A stretch of DNA of 12,895 nucleotides from Deltaproteobacteria bacterium. GTDB lineage: Bacteria > Desulfobacterota > Binatia > UBA9968. The translations under genes and the position numbers were made by a program. The stretch lies in assembly GCA_016184235.1 (NCBI GenBank), contig JACPDC010000069.1:1-12895 (forward strand), written 5' to 3'. The notes under the pieces were generated by a model. It was not told where the DNA came from. It searched no databases and was given only the letters and a program-made list of their open reading frames with translations. Shown in pieces: positions 5,343 through 12,080 of this stretch (its first letter is position 1; each line of letters opens with the position of its first letter).

Positions 5343-6356
5343 ATGCTAGCCGCCCTGCTGCGCGCCCCCGCACCCATCGAAGAAAACCCTCTGGTGATCG
5401 CTGACATCCCCGAGCCTCCGGTTGGGGAAGCCGAAGTCCGCATCCGCGTCCGCTGCTGCGGCCTGTGCCACACCGATCTCCATACGGTCGAAGGCGAACT
5501 GGAGCTGCCGAAGCTGCCCGTCATCCCCGGCCACCAGATCGTCGGCAACGTCGAGTCGCTCGGACCGAGTGCCAGGCGCTTCAGAGAGGGAGATCGCGTC
5601 GGGGTCGCATGGCTGCACCGCAGCTGCGGCGTTTGTCGTTACTGCCGGGACGCGAACGAAAATCTCTGCGACCGGGCGGAGTTTACCGGGCTGCACGCGG
5701 ACGGCGGCTATGGGGAATTCGCCACGGTCGACGAGGCGTTCGCCTACGCTGTGCCGAGCGGCTTCACGGATCACCAGGCGGCGCCGCTGTTGTGCGCCGG
5801 CGTGATCGGCTACCGGGCGCTCAGGTTGAGCGAGACCCGCAGGGGGGAGCGGCTCGGGCTGTTCGGCTTCGGCGGCTCGGCCCATATCGTCATCCAGATC
5901 GCGCGCTACTGGGGCTGTGAAGTTTATGTTTTCACGCGCAGTCCCAGCCACCAGGAGCACGCCAGGGAGCTCGGGGCGGCGTGGGTAGGGCGCGCGGAAG
6001 ACTCTCCGCCTGAGAGACTCCGGGCAGCCATCATCTTCGCGCCGGCGGGAGAATTGGTGCTGGATGCCTTGCGGGTGCTGGACAGAGGCGGAACCATCGC
6101 CTTGGCAGGCCTTACGATGACGCCGATCCCTCAGATCGACTACGCGAAGCTCTTGTACCACGAGCGTAAAATTCGCAGCGTGGCCAACGCCACCCGGCGC
6201 GACGCGGAGGAGCTGCTCGCCCTGGCCGGTGCAATCCCCATCCGCACCGAAGTCGAGATCTTTCCTCTCGCCCAAATAAACCAAGCGTTGCAGAAAATGA
6301 AGCGCAGTGAGATCCGCGGCGCGGGCGTGATCGAGATCGTCCCGGCCGCTCGTTGA
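5343..6356 (+). CDS. Zinc-dependent alcohol dehydrogenase, AdhA-like subfamily
   Basis: A 337-residue medium-chain dehydrogenase/reductase, expected to interconvert an alcohol and an aldehyde with NAD(P)H. Catalytic-zinc ligands are C42 (in CGLCHTDLH, 39-47), H64 (GHQIVG, 63-68) and C151 (LLCAGVIGYRAL). The structural-zinc cysteines are C95, C98, C101 and C109. The nucleotide-binding glycine loop reads GFGGSAH (175-181) instead of the common GxGxxG. This loop and the CGVCRYC and ENLC context resemble mycobacterial AdhA and the uncharacterised family TIGR02822 (from memory). Gln follows the zinc histidine where many MDR enzymes have Glu. The ATG at 5343 has no clear ribosome-binding site. The gene follows mlaC by 25 nt and overlaps the lhgO frame. 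Substrate unknown. Confidence 0.88.
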   Translation: MLAALLRAPAPIEENPLVIADIPEPPVGEAEVRIRVRCCGLCHTDLHTVEGELELPKLPVIPGHQIVGNVESLGPSARRFREGDRVGVAWLHRSCGVCRYCRDANENLCDRAEFTGLHADGGYGEFATVDEAFAYAVPSGFTDHQAAPLLCAGVIGYRALRLSETRRGERLGLFGFGGSAHIVIQIARYWGCEVYVFTRSPSHQEHARELGAAWVGRAEDSPPERLRAAIIFAPAGELVLDALRVLDRGGTIALAGLTMTPIPQIDYAKLLYHERKIRSVANATRRDAEELLALAGAIPIRTEVEIFPLAQINQALQKMKRSEIRGAGVIEIVPAAR

Positions 6357-6376
6357 GGCGCACAATCGAGGGACCA

Positions 6377-7561
6377 ATGGCTTCGAGGCCGTTCGACGTA
6401 ACCATCATTGGCGGAGGCATTGTGGGGCTGGCCACGGCCATGGAGATGGCGCAAAGGCATCCCCGGCTCGGGCTCCTCGTCCTGGAGAAGGAAAAGGAGA
6501 TCGCCCTGCACCAGACCGGCCACAACAGCGGGGTCATCCACTCGGGGATCTATTACCGACCCGGCTCGATCAAAGCTGAGACCTGCGTGACCGGCCGCAA
6601 GGCGCTGATCGAGTTTTGCGATGCGGAGGGCATACCCTACGATCTCTGCGGCAAGGTCATCGTGGCGACTTCGGAGGAGGAGCTTCCCCGGCTCGAAGAG
6701 CTGTGCCGGCGAGGGAGCGCCAACGGAGTTCAGGGGCTGGAGATGATCGGTCCTGAAAGACTCAAGGAGATCGAACCCCACGCATACGGAATCAAGGCGC
6801 TCCATGCGCCCTCCACCGGGATCATCGACTTCCCCAGGGTCGCTCACGCCTATGCCGGAAGAATTCGGCGGCGGGGCGGTGAGATCCGCACCTCGCAAGA
6901 GGTAAAAAAGATCATGTCGGCGGACGGCGGCTTGGTTTTGGAGACCTCGTCCGCGGAGTTTCGCTCGAAATATCTTATCAACTGCGCCGGGCTCTTCTCG
7001 GACCGCGTGGCGAAAATGGTCTCCGGCCGCTCGGAAGGCGAACCGGAGAGCGATCTTCGCATCATCCCCTTTCGAGGGGAGTACTACATGATCGTTCCTG
7101 AGAGACGAAGCTTGGTCCGCGGCCTCATCTATCCCGTGGCCGACCCGCGCTTCCCCTTCCTGGGCGTCCATTTCACGCGCACGATTCACGGCGAGGTGGA
7201 GGCCGGACCGAACGCGGTGCTCGCCCTGGCGCGAGAAGGATATCAGAAGACCGATTTCACGGGAAAATACTGGAGGACGGGATTCGGAGAGATGCACCGC
7301 TCGTTCAGCAAGCCCGCCTTCGTCAAGGCGCTTCAACGCTTGCTCCCCGAGATCAAGGCCGAGGATCTGGTGCCGGGAGGGGCCGGCGTTCGCGCCCAGG
7401 CGGTGTCTGGAACCGGCGCCCTGCTCGACGATTTCGTCATCAAGGAGAGCGCGAATGCCATTCACGTCCTGAACGCCCCCTCCCCCGGAGCCACCTCCTC
7501 CATCGCTATCGGCAGGGCAATCGTCGAGATGGCCACGAAAAGCTTTTCGCTAAACAGCTAA
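6377..7561 (+). CDS. lhgO: L-2-hydroxyglutarate oxidase/dehydrogenase
   Basis: A 394-residue FAD enzyme of the DAO family that oxidises L-2-hydroxyglutarate to 2-oxoglutarate. In bacteria it passes electrons to the membrane quinone pool or to oxygen. Diagnostic features are the dinucleotide-binding GGGIVGLATA (12-21), HQTGHNSGVIHSGIYY (45-60), STGIIDFP (146-153), PFRGEYY (231-237), the YPVADPRFPFLGVHFTR block (252-268), GGAGVRAQ (334-341) and the C-terminal FAD loop LNAPSPGATSSIAIG (365-379). The ATG at 6377 has GAGG 5 nt upstream. A TTG at 6353 overlapping the adh stop would add eight residues outside the conserved fold. The 20-nt spacing from adh indicates one operon. The role may be metabolite repair, or use of the hydroxyglutarate produced in lysine or glutarate catabolism. 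Confidence 0.92.
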   Translation: MASRPFDVTIIGGGIVGLATAMEMAQRHPRLGLLVLEKEKEIALHQTGHNSGVIHSGIYYRPGSIKAETCVTGRKALIEFCDAEGIPYDLCGKVIVATSEEELPRLEELCRRGSANGVQGLEMIGPERLKEIEPHAYGIKALHAPSTGIIDFPRVAHAYAGRIRRRGGEIRTSQEVKKIMSADGGLVLETSSAEFRSKYLINCAGLFSDRVAKMVSGRSEGEPESDLRIIPFRGEYYMIVPERRSLVRGLIYPVADPRFPFLGVHFTRTIHGEVEAGPNAVLALAREGYQKTDFTGKYWRTGFGEMHRSFSKPAFVKALQRLLPEIKAEDLVPGGAGVRAQAVSGTGALLDDFVIKESANAIHVLNAPSPGATSSIAIGRAIVEMATKSFSLNS

Positions 7562-7573
7562 AGCCGTTCGATT

Positions 7574-7579
7574 GGAGGG
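7574..7579 (+). promoter_or_regulatory. Ribosome-binding site fixing the start of the gamma-CA-like gene
   Basis: GGAGGG lies 7 nt before the ATG at 7587. This rules out the in-frame TTG at 7572, whose codon would immediately precede this motif. Confidence 0.75.
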
Positions 7580-7586
7580 TTATGGA

Positions 7587-8114
7587 ATGATCATCGAATA
7601 CAAGGGGCACAGGCCGAAGATTTCTCCCAAGGCCTTTATCGCGCCGACGGCGGTTATCATCGGCGACGTCACCATCGGAGAGGACTCGTCTATCTGGTTC
7701 GGGGCCGTCTTGAGATCCGACCAGAACGAAAATCCGATTGTCGTCGGAGCCCGCACCAGCGTACAGGATAACTGCGTGATTCACTGCGGCGAGGCCCCGA
7801 CCTTTATCGAAGAAGACGTCACCATCGGTCACGGGGCGGTCATGGAGGGCTGCGTCATCCGGCGCGGCGCCATCATCGGCATGAACGTCACGGTTTTGGA
7901 GAACACGGAGATCGGAGAGGAGTCGCTCATCGCCGCGGGCAGCGTCGTCGTCCCGCACACGAAAATCCCGCCGCGAGTCCTCGCCGCGGGCAGTCCCGCC
8001 AAAGTAAAGAAGGAGATCAGCGGCGAGGCTCTCAACTGGATCAAGATGGGCTCCTCGACCTACGTCAACCTCTGCCGCAACTGTCTCGGCGGGGACTATA
8101 AAATCATCGGATAA
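7587..8114 (+). CDS. Gamma-carbonic-anhydrase-fold protein lacking one zinc histidine
   Basis: A 175-residue left-handed beta-helix (hexapeptide-repeat) protein of the gamma carbonic anhydrase/PaaY/CaiE group. Repeats run from about 15 to 125 (IAPTAVIIGDVTIGEDSSIW and onward), with the conserved VLRSD (41-45) and VQDNCVIH (59-66). Two zinc ligands are present, H66 and H82 (TIGHGAV). The third, normally in VLHGC, is replaced by E87 in VMEGC. Zinc binding and carbon dioxide hydration are therefore uncertain. It could use Glu as a ligand, bind another metal, or be a non-catalytic or acyl-CoA-related protein. The C-terminal helix (139-165) is family-like. The start is the ATG at 7587 with GGAGGG upstream. 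It lies 25 nt after lhgO in the same operon and is convergent with the Mo-hydroxylase genes, with 12 nt between stops. Confidence 0.88.
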   Translation: MIIEYKGHRPKISPKAFIAPTAVIIGDVTIGEDSSIWFGAVLRSDQNENPIVVGARTSVQDNCVIHCGEAPTFIEEDVTIGHGAVMEGCVIRRGAIIGMNVTVLENTEIGEESLIAAGSVVVPHTKIPPRVLAAGSPAKVKKEISGEALNWIKMGSSTYVNLCRNCLGGDYKIIG

Positions 8115-8126
8115 AACAGGTCCGTA

Positions 8127-8597
8127 TCACGGGGAGCGGTCGAGAGACTCGACGGCCTTGAACATCTTCGAATAGCCGGTGCACCTGCAGAGGTTCCCGG
8201 CCATGGCGATCTTGATCTCCTCCAACGTCGGAGCCGGGTTCGTGTCAAGCAGAGCTTTCAGCGACATGAGTATTCCGGGGGTGCAGAAGCCGCACTGCAC
8301 GGCCCCTTCTCGCACAAAGGCCTCCTGCAGCGGATGGAGCTTGCCGTTTCGGGCCAACCCTTCGATCGTGAGAATCTCACGGTCTTGAGCCGTGGCCGCA
8401 AGCACCAAACAGGCGTTGACCGGCTTGCCGTCGAGCAAGACCGTGCAGGCGCCGCAGTCGCCCGCGTCGCATCCCTTTTTGCTCCCGGTAAGGTGAATCT
8501 CCTCCCGCAACACGTCGAGGAGCGTGCGGTAGGGAGCGATGATGAGGTCGTAAGTCTCGCCGTTGACTTTGAGCGTCACGGGAATTTTCATCTCCAA
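8127..8597 (-). CDS. Xanthine dehydrogenase-family [2Fe-2S] subunit
   Basis: A 156-residue small subunit of a molybdenum hydroxylase. It carries two iron-sulfur clusters that pass electrons from the Mo centre to FAD. The plant-ferredoxin-type cluster uses C43, C48, C51 and C63 (GCDAGDCGACTVLLDG). The second, in the four-helix domain, uses C102, C105, C137 and C139 (QCGFCTPG, NLCRCTGY). All eight cysteines are present. It corresponds to CoxS, HcrC and NdhB-type subunits. The ATG at 8597 overlaps the end of the FAD-subunit gene by 10 bp. It is the last gene of the three-gene operon. No twin-arginine signal is seen, so the enzyme is cytoplasmic. Confidence 0.94.
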   Translation of the reverse strand: MEMKIPVTLKVNGETYDLIIAPYRTLLDVLREEIHLTGSKKGCDAGDCGACTVLLDGKPVNACLVLAATAQDREILTIEGLARNGKLHPLQEAFVREGAVQCGFCTPGILMSLKALLDTNPAPTLEEIKIAMAGNLCRCTGYSKMFKAVESLDRSP

Positions 8598-9478
8598 CCC
8601 TCCGCTTTGTGGTTTCGCGCCCTGGCGAGCGCCTCGCGGGCGGCCCTGCGGCAGAGGACGCGGATCATATCGAGCCGGTAGCCCCGCGTGGCGCGGACAT
8701 CGGATATCGGGCTCGCCTCCTCGGCGGCCACTTCGGCGGCCTCTTCGATGAGCCCGTCCCTGATCTCCTGGTTGGTGAAGACCGCCTCACCCCGGCGGGC
8801 GCGCAGAGGAGTCGGCGCCACGGAGCTCATGGCAATCCGGCACTCCGAGACGATCCGGTCCGAGCCGTTGAGATGGATGGCGACGCCGACTCCGACGATG
8901 GCGATCTCCATCGCCTTGCGCCGCCCCAGCTTGAGATAGGTGGCCCCGCGCCGGCCCGCCGGCTGCGGCACAAAAATCTCCTTCAGGATCTCGTCCGGCT
9001 CCAGCACCGTCCGGCGCGGCCCGAGGAAAAAGTCGTGAATGGCGACGCGCCTCTCACCCCGCGCGCTCGCAAGGGTGAGAAGCGCGTCCATCAGAAGCAA
9101 AGGGGGAGCGGCGTCAGCCGCCGGGGAGGCATTGCACAGATTGCCCCCGAGGGTGCCGAGGTTTTGAATCTGCGCAGCTCCCACCTGGGCGCACGCCTCT
9201 GCCAGGTCCGGACATCGCTGCTGTATGATCCGAGAGGCCGCCACATCGCTGTGGCTCACAAGCGCCCCGATGGCGACTCCCCTTTCCCCCTCGCTTCGGA
9301 TGAAATTCAATTCGCTCAGTCTGCCTAAACTCATAACCGCTTGCGCTCTCAGCTTTCCATCTTTCAAGAGAACCAAGAGATCGGTCCCGCCGGCGAGGAT
9401 CTTCGCGCCCTCCCGGTAATCCTTCTTCATCTCCAAAGCTTGCGCCAGGCTTCCGGGCTGCAAGAGCTCAAACCGCAT
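8588..9478 (-). CDS. Xanthine dehydrogenase-family FAD-binding subunit
   Basis: A 296-residue medium subunit (CoxM type) that accepts electrons from the Fe-S clusters and hands them to NAD+, quinone or oxygen. The FAD-binding motifs are ILAGGTDLLVLLK (27-39) and TLGGNLCNASPAAD (109-122). The C-terminal CO-dehydrogenase flavoprotein domain covers roughly 180-285 (MSSVAPTPLRARRGE and RGYRLDMIRVLCRRA). No extra 4Fe-4S loop like that of HcrB is seen. The start ATG overlaps the Mo-subunit gene by 11 bp and the end overlaps the Fe-S gene by 10 bp, so the three are translationally coupled. Confidence 0.93.
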   Translation of the reverse strand: MRFELLQPGSLAQALEMKKDYREGAKILAGGTDLLVLLKDGKLRAQAVMSLGRLSELNFIRSEGERGVAIGALVSHSDVAASRIIQQRCPDLAEACAQVGAAQIQNLGTLGGNLCNASPAADAAPPLLLMDALLTLASARGERRVAIHDFFLGPRRTVLEPDEILKEIFVPQPAGRRGATYLKLGRRKAMEIAIVGVGVAIHLNGSDRIVSECRIAMSSVAPTPLRARRGEAVFTNQEIRDGLIEEAAEVAAEEASPISDVRATRGYRLDMIRVLCRRAAREALARARNHKAEGWR

Positions 9479-11756
9479 CTGCGCGCTCCTTTCCGGCGGC
9501 GACCGCCTTCCCCCCGGACAGGCCCGACTCCTTCAGCGCGTTGACGATCTTTTCCCCGCTGATCGGAAGATCGGTAATGCGCACACCCACCGCATCGAAG
9601 ATCGCATTAGCCACCGCCGGCGCGATCGGGCAGGCTGGGAGCTCGCCGATCGACTTCGCTTGAAAGGGACCGGCCCCGGGCGCCCCTTCGATCAGCAACG
9701 TGATGATCTCGGGCGCCTCCCGCGGCGTGCAGAGCTTGTAATCCGTGAGAGTCGGGTTGGTCACCTTGCCGTCCACCCGCTGCATCTCTTCCAGCAAACC
9801 GAAGCCGATCCCCTGGACGATTCCCCCTTCGATCTGCCCCTCGGCCGCGGCCGGGTTGATGGCGAAGCCGATGTCGTGAGCGGCCGTGATTCGCTTGACC
9901 TCGACGTATCCTCTTTCCGGGTCTACCTCGACCTCGGCGATATGAGTGGCAAAGCAGGTGTCCTCCATCTGGTTGCAGGAAAACGTCTCCTCGGCCATGA
10001 TCTGAGACTTCCCGGCGCCCTTCACCGCTTGAGCGTAAGAGACCCTCTTCGCCGGCTCCGACTTGAGGAATAGAAAACCGTCTCTGACATCGATAAGTTC
10101 CTGGGCCTCCTCGGGCGCGCACTTCAGTAGCTTTGCGGCGCTAGCGACCAGCTCCTTTCTCACTTCCATGGCGGCCCGGTATGCCGACTGTCCCGCGACA
10201 AAGGTGGTCCTTCCGCCTCCGGCACCCTGGTCGTAGGGAGCGGAATCCGTATCCACCAGATTGATCGTAATCCGCTCCATGGGAACCTTGAGCGCCTCAG
10301 AAACGATCTGGCAGAGGATGGTGCGGGCGCCTGTCCCTGGGTCCGACGCGCCGGAGATGATGTTTGCGCTTCCGTCTCCGTTCACAATGACCACGGCGCT
10401 CGATTCCCCGGTCCCGGTCGGCCGCTCGGCGCAGGCGATGCCGATACCGTAGTGTTGGTTCGGTTTCGCCTTTCCCCAGCCGCTCTTCTCGACCGCGGCG
10501 CTCATCGTCTCTTTGATGTTGATCCCCCTCCAGGGCTCGCCTGTGGGCGAGAGGTCTCCATCTTCGAGGGCGTTCATCCAGCGGAAGCGGAAAGGATCGA
10601 TCTTGAGCTTGGCGGCGATCATGTCCATGAAGGACTCGACCGCGAACGAGGCCTGCGGGTCGCCGGGCGCGCGGCAGTGGCCGCACGGCAGGTTGTGCGT
10701 GTAAACGTAGCGCCCTTCGATGTGGACGTGGGGGATGCGATAGGTGCCGGCGAGCTTCTTCGTGCCTCCCAGGCCAACCTGCGGCTTGTAGGCGGCGTAG
10801 GCGCCCGAGTCAAAAAGGGCGCTTGCCTCCCACGCGGTAATCGCTCCTGCTTTGGTGACGCCGGCCTTAAGCCGGATAATGCTCGGGTGGCGCGGGCTCG
10901 CCGCCAGAAACTCCTCCTGCCGGGACATCACCATCTTGACGGGACGGCCGGCCTTGCGCGCCAGGTAGTAGCAGAGAGGCTCATCAAAGATCATTCCCTT
11001 GCCGCCGAAATCTCCTCCCACGAAGCTCGGGATCACCCTCACCCTGGTGATCGGCATGCCGATAATCTCCGCCATCAGGCTCCGCACCCGGAACGGGACC
11101 TTGTCGGAGCTCCAAACAGTCACGCTCCCGTCGGGGCCGATGTCGACGACGGCCGCGTGCGGCTCGAGGTAGCCCTGGTGCACGATTTGCGTTGTAAAGG
11201 CATGCTCGAGAACCAGGTCGGCCTGGGCAAAGCCGAGAGCTACATCCCCTTTGGAAAATGTCTCGTGAAAAAAGACATTGGTCTTCTTGACCGGCTTGGG
11301 CAGGCCCGAATAGGTATGCAAGTTTTCGTGGACGAGGAGCGCGCCGTCTTTCATCGCTTCTTTGACATCGATCAGCGCCGGCAGCTCTTGGTATTCCACC
11401 TCGATGAGATCGAGCGCCTCGAGCGCCGTCTCTTCATCCACCGCGGCCACGGCCGCGACCTTCTCTCCGGCAAAACGCACCTCCCGCCGGGCCAGGAGCG
11501 GCACGTCCCGAATCCTTAAACCGATCAGGACCTCCGAGACATCCGCGGCCGTGATCACGGCTCTGACTCCGGGGAGAGCCTCCGCCCGGCTGGTATCGAT
11601 GCGGGCGATCCGGGCGTGGGGATGTGGGGAGCGCTTTGCCTTGCCGTAGAGCATTCCAGGGAGCATGACATCCGCGGTGTAGCCCGCCGCGCCAGTCACC
11701 TTGGTTACGGCATCCACGCGGGCGACGGATTTCCCCACAGCGTAAAAATCAGACAT
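9468..11756 (-). CDS. Xanthine dehydrogenase-family molybdopterin-binding subunit
   Basis: A 762-residue catalytic subunit of a molybdenum hydroxylase, which adds oxygen from water to an unknown heterocycle, aldehyde or acyl substrate. The N-terminal a/b hammerhead domain covers about 15-130 (VTGAAGYTADVMLPGMLYGK). The Mo-cofactor domains follow, with VGGDFGGKG (246-254), PCGHCRAPGDPQASFA (357-372), SDPGTG (471-476), GGGRTTFVAGQSAYRA (513-528) and the catalytic glutamate E705 in SIGELP. The active-site loop does not match AYRCSFR of true CO dehydrogenase: the Cu-binding cysteine position aligns with A363, and Cys361 precedes the Arg instead. This is therefore not a form I CoxL. GGGAGG lies 5 nt before the ATG at 11756. 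It is the first gene of the operon, divergent from an OYE-type reductase. Substrate unknown. Confidence 0.93.
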   Translation of the reverse strand: MSDFYAVGKSVARVDAVTKVTGAAGYTADVMLPGMLYGKAKRSPHPHARIARIDTSRAEALPGVRAVITAADVSEVLIGLRIRDVPLLARREVRFAGEKVAAVAAVDEETALEALDLIEVEYQELPALIDVKEAMKDGALLVHENLHTYSGLPKPVKKTNVFFHETFSKGDVALGFAQADLVLEHAFTTQIVHQGYLEPHAAVVDIGPDGSVTVWSSDKVPFRVRSLMAEIIGMPITRVRVIPSFVGGDFGGKGMIFDEPLCYYLARKAGRPVKMVMSRQEEFLAASPRHPSIIRLKAGVTKAGAITAWEASALFDSGAYAAYKPQVGLGGTKKLAGTYRIPHVHIEGRYVYTHNLPCGHCRAPGDPQASFAVESFMDMIAAKLKIDPFRFRWMNALEDGDLSPTGEPWRGINIKETMSAAVEKSGWGKAKPNQHYGIGIACAERPTGTGESSAVVIVNGDGSANIISGASDPGTGARTILCQIVSEALKVPMERITINLVDTDSAPYDQGAGGGRTTFVAGQSAYRAAMEVRKELVASAAKLLKCAPEEAQELIDVRDGFLFLKSEPAKRVSYAQAVKGAGKSQIMAEETFSCNQMEDTCFATHIAEVEVDPERGYVEVKRITAAHDIGFAINPAAAEGQIEGGIVQGIGFGLLEEMQRVDGKVTNPTLTDYKLCTPREAPEIITLLIEGAPGAGPFQAKSIGELPACPIAPAVANAIFDAVGVRITDLPISGEKIVNALKESGLSGGKAVAAGKERADAV

Positions 11757-12080
11757 GAAGCCCTCCCGGAAACAGGTTTCTCAACAGCCCGTCTGAATTT
11801 TCTGCTCAGCGCCGAATAACGCACGCAAGGTCCATGCCACGGTCTGCCGGCGCCGGCACAGGCCAGTCACTAGCGAATCTTGGCCCAGGAAGAGGAAAGG
11901 TATGAATTTTGTTAGTAACTTCATTTGATTTCCGCGGCCGGAGCATTTGGGAGGCATAAAGCAAGAGAAAGGCTTGAGATCCCGGCTGATACAGTTCCGA
12001 GTCTTTTCTAAATCTGGGAAAAATCCTTGCTCTTAGTCCCACGGCTGGGAATCAGGGAGCCGCGCAGTCTGGAGGGGACC
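11757..12080. other. Divergent intergenic region between the Mo-hydroxylase operon and the OYE gene
   Basis: These 324 bp contain no credible gene. They hold the GGGAGG of the Mo-subunit gene (11762-11767), a small inverted repeat GAAAC-AG-GTTTC (11769-11780), a 14-bp GC palindrome (11845-11858), an A/T-richer patch (about 11900-11935) and the GGAGGGG (12071-12077) of the OYE gene. I found no convincing -35/-10 pair on either strand, so both promoters must lie here but cannot be placed. Confidence 0.6.
11845..11858. repeat. 14-bp GC palindrome in the divergent control region
   Basis: TGCCGGCGCCGGCA is perfectly palindromic and lies about 90 bp upstream of the Mo-subunit start and 220 bp upstream of the OYE start. 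It could be an operator for a dimeric regulator shared by both transcription units. GC-rich palindromes also arise by chance in such genomes. Confidence 0.4.

Noticed and set aside
5346..6377. 343-codon minus-strand frame opposite adh
   Set aside because: Mirror frame of the alcohol dehydrogenase; no family signature and biased composition.
6140..7465. 441-codon minus-strand frame opposite adh and lhgO
   Set aside because: Antisense shadow with low-complexity composition. Both plus-strand genes show intact family motifs across it.
8115..8126. Terminator between the gamma-CA-like gene and the Fe-S subunit gene
   Set aside because: The 12-nt gap is too short and shows no stem-loop; transcripts probably overlap.
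10452..11519. 355-codon plus-strand frame inside the Mo-subunit gene
   Set aside because: Runs antisense to well-conserved Mo-cofactor motifs and has no recognisable domain.
9468..11756. Aerobic CO dehydrogenase large subunit (CoxL form I)
   Set aside because: The AYRCSFR motif is absent. The aligned loop is GHCRAPG with Ala at the Cu-binding cysteine position, and gene order differs from coxMSL.
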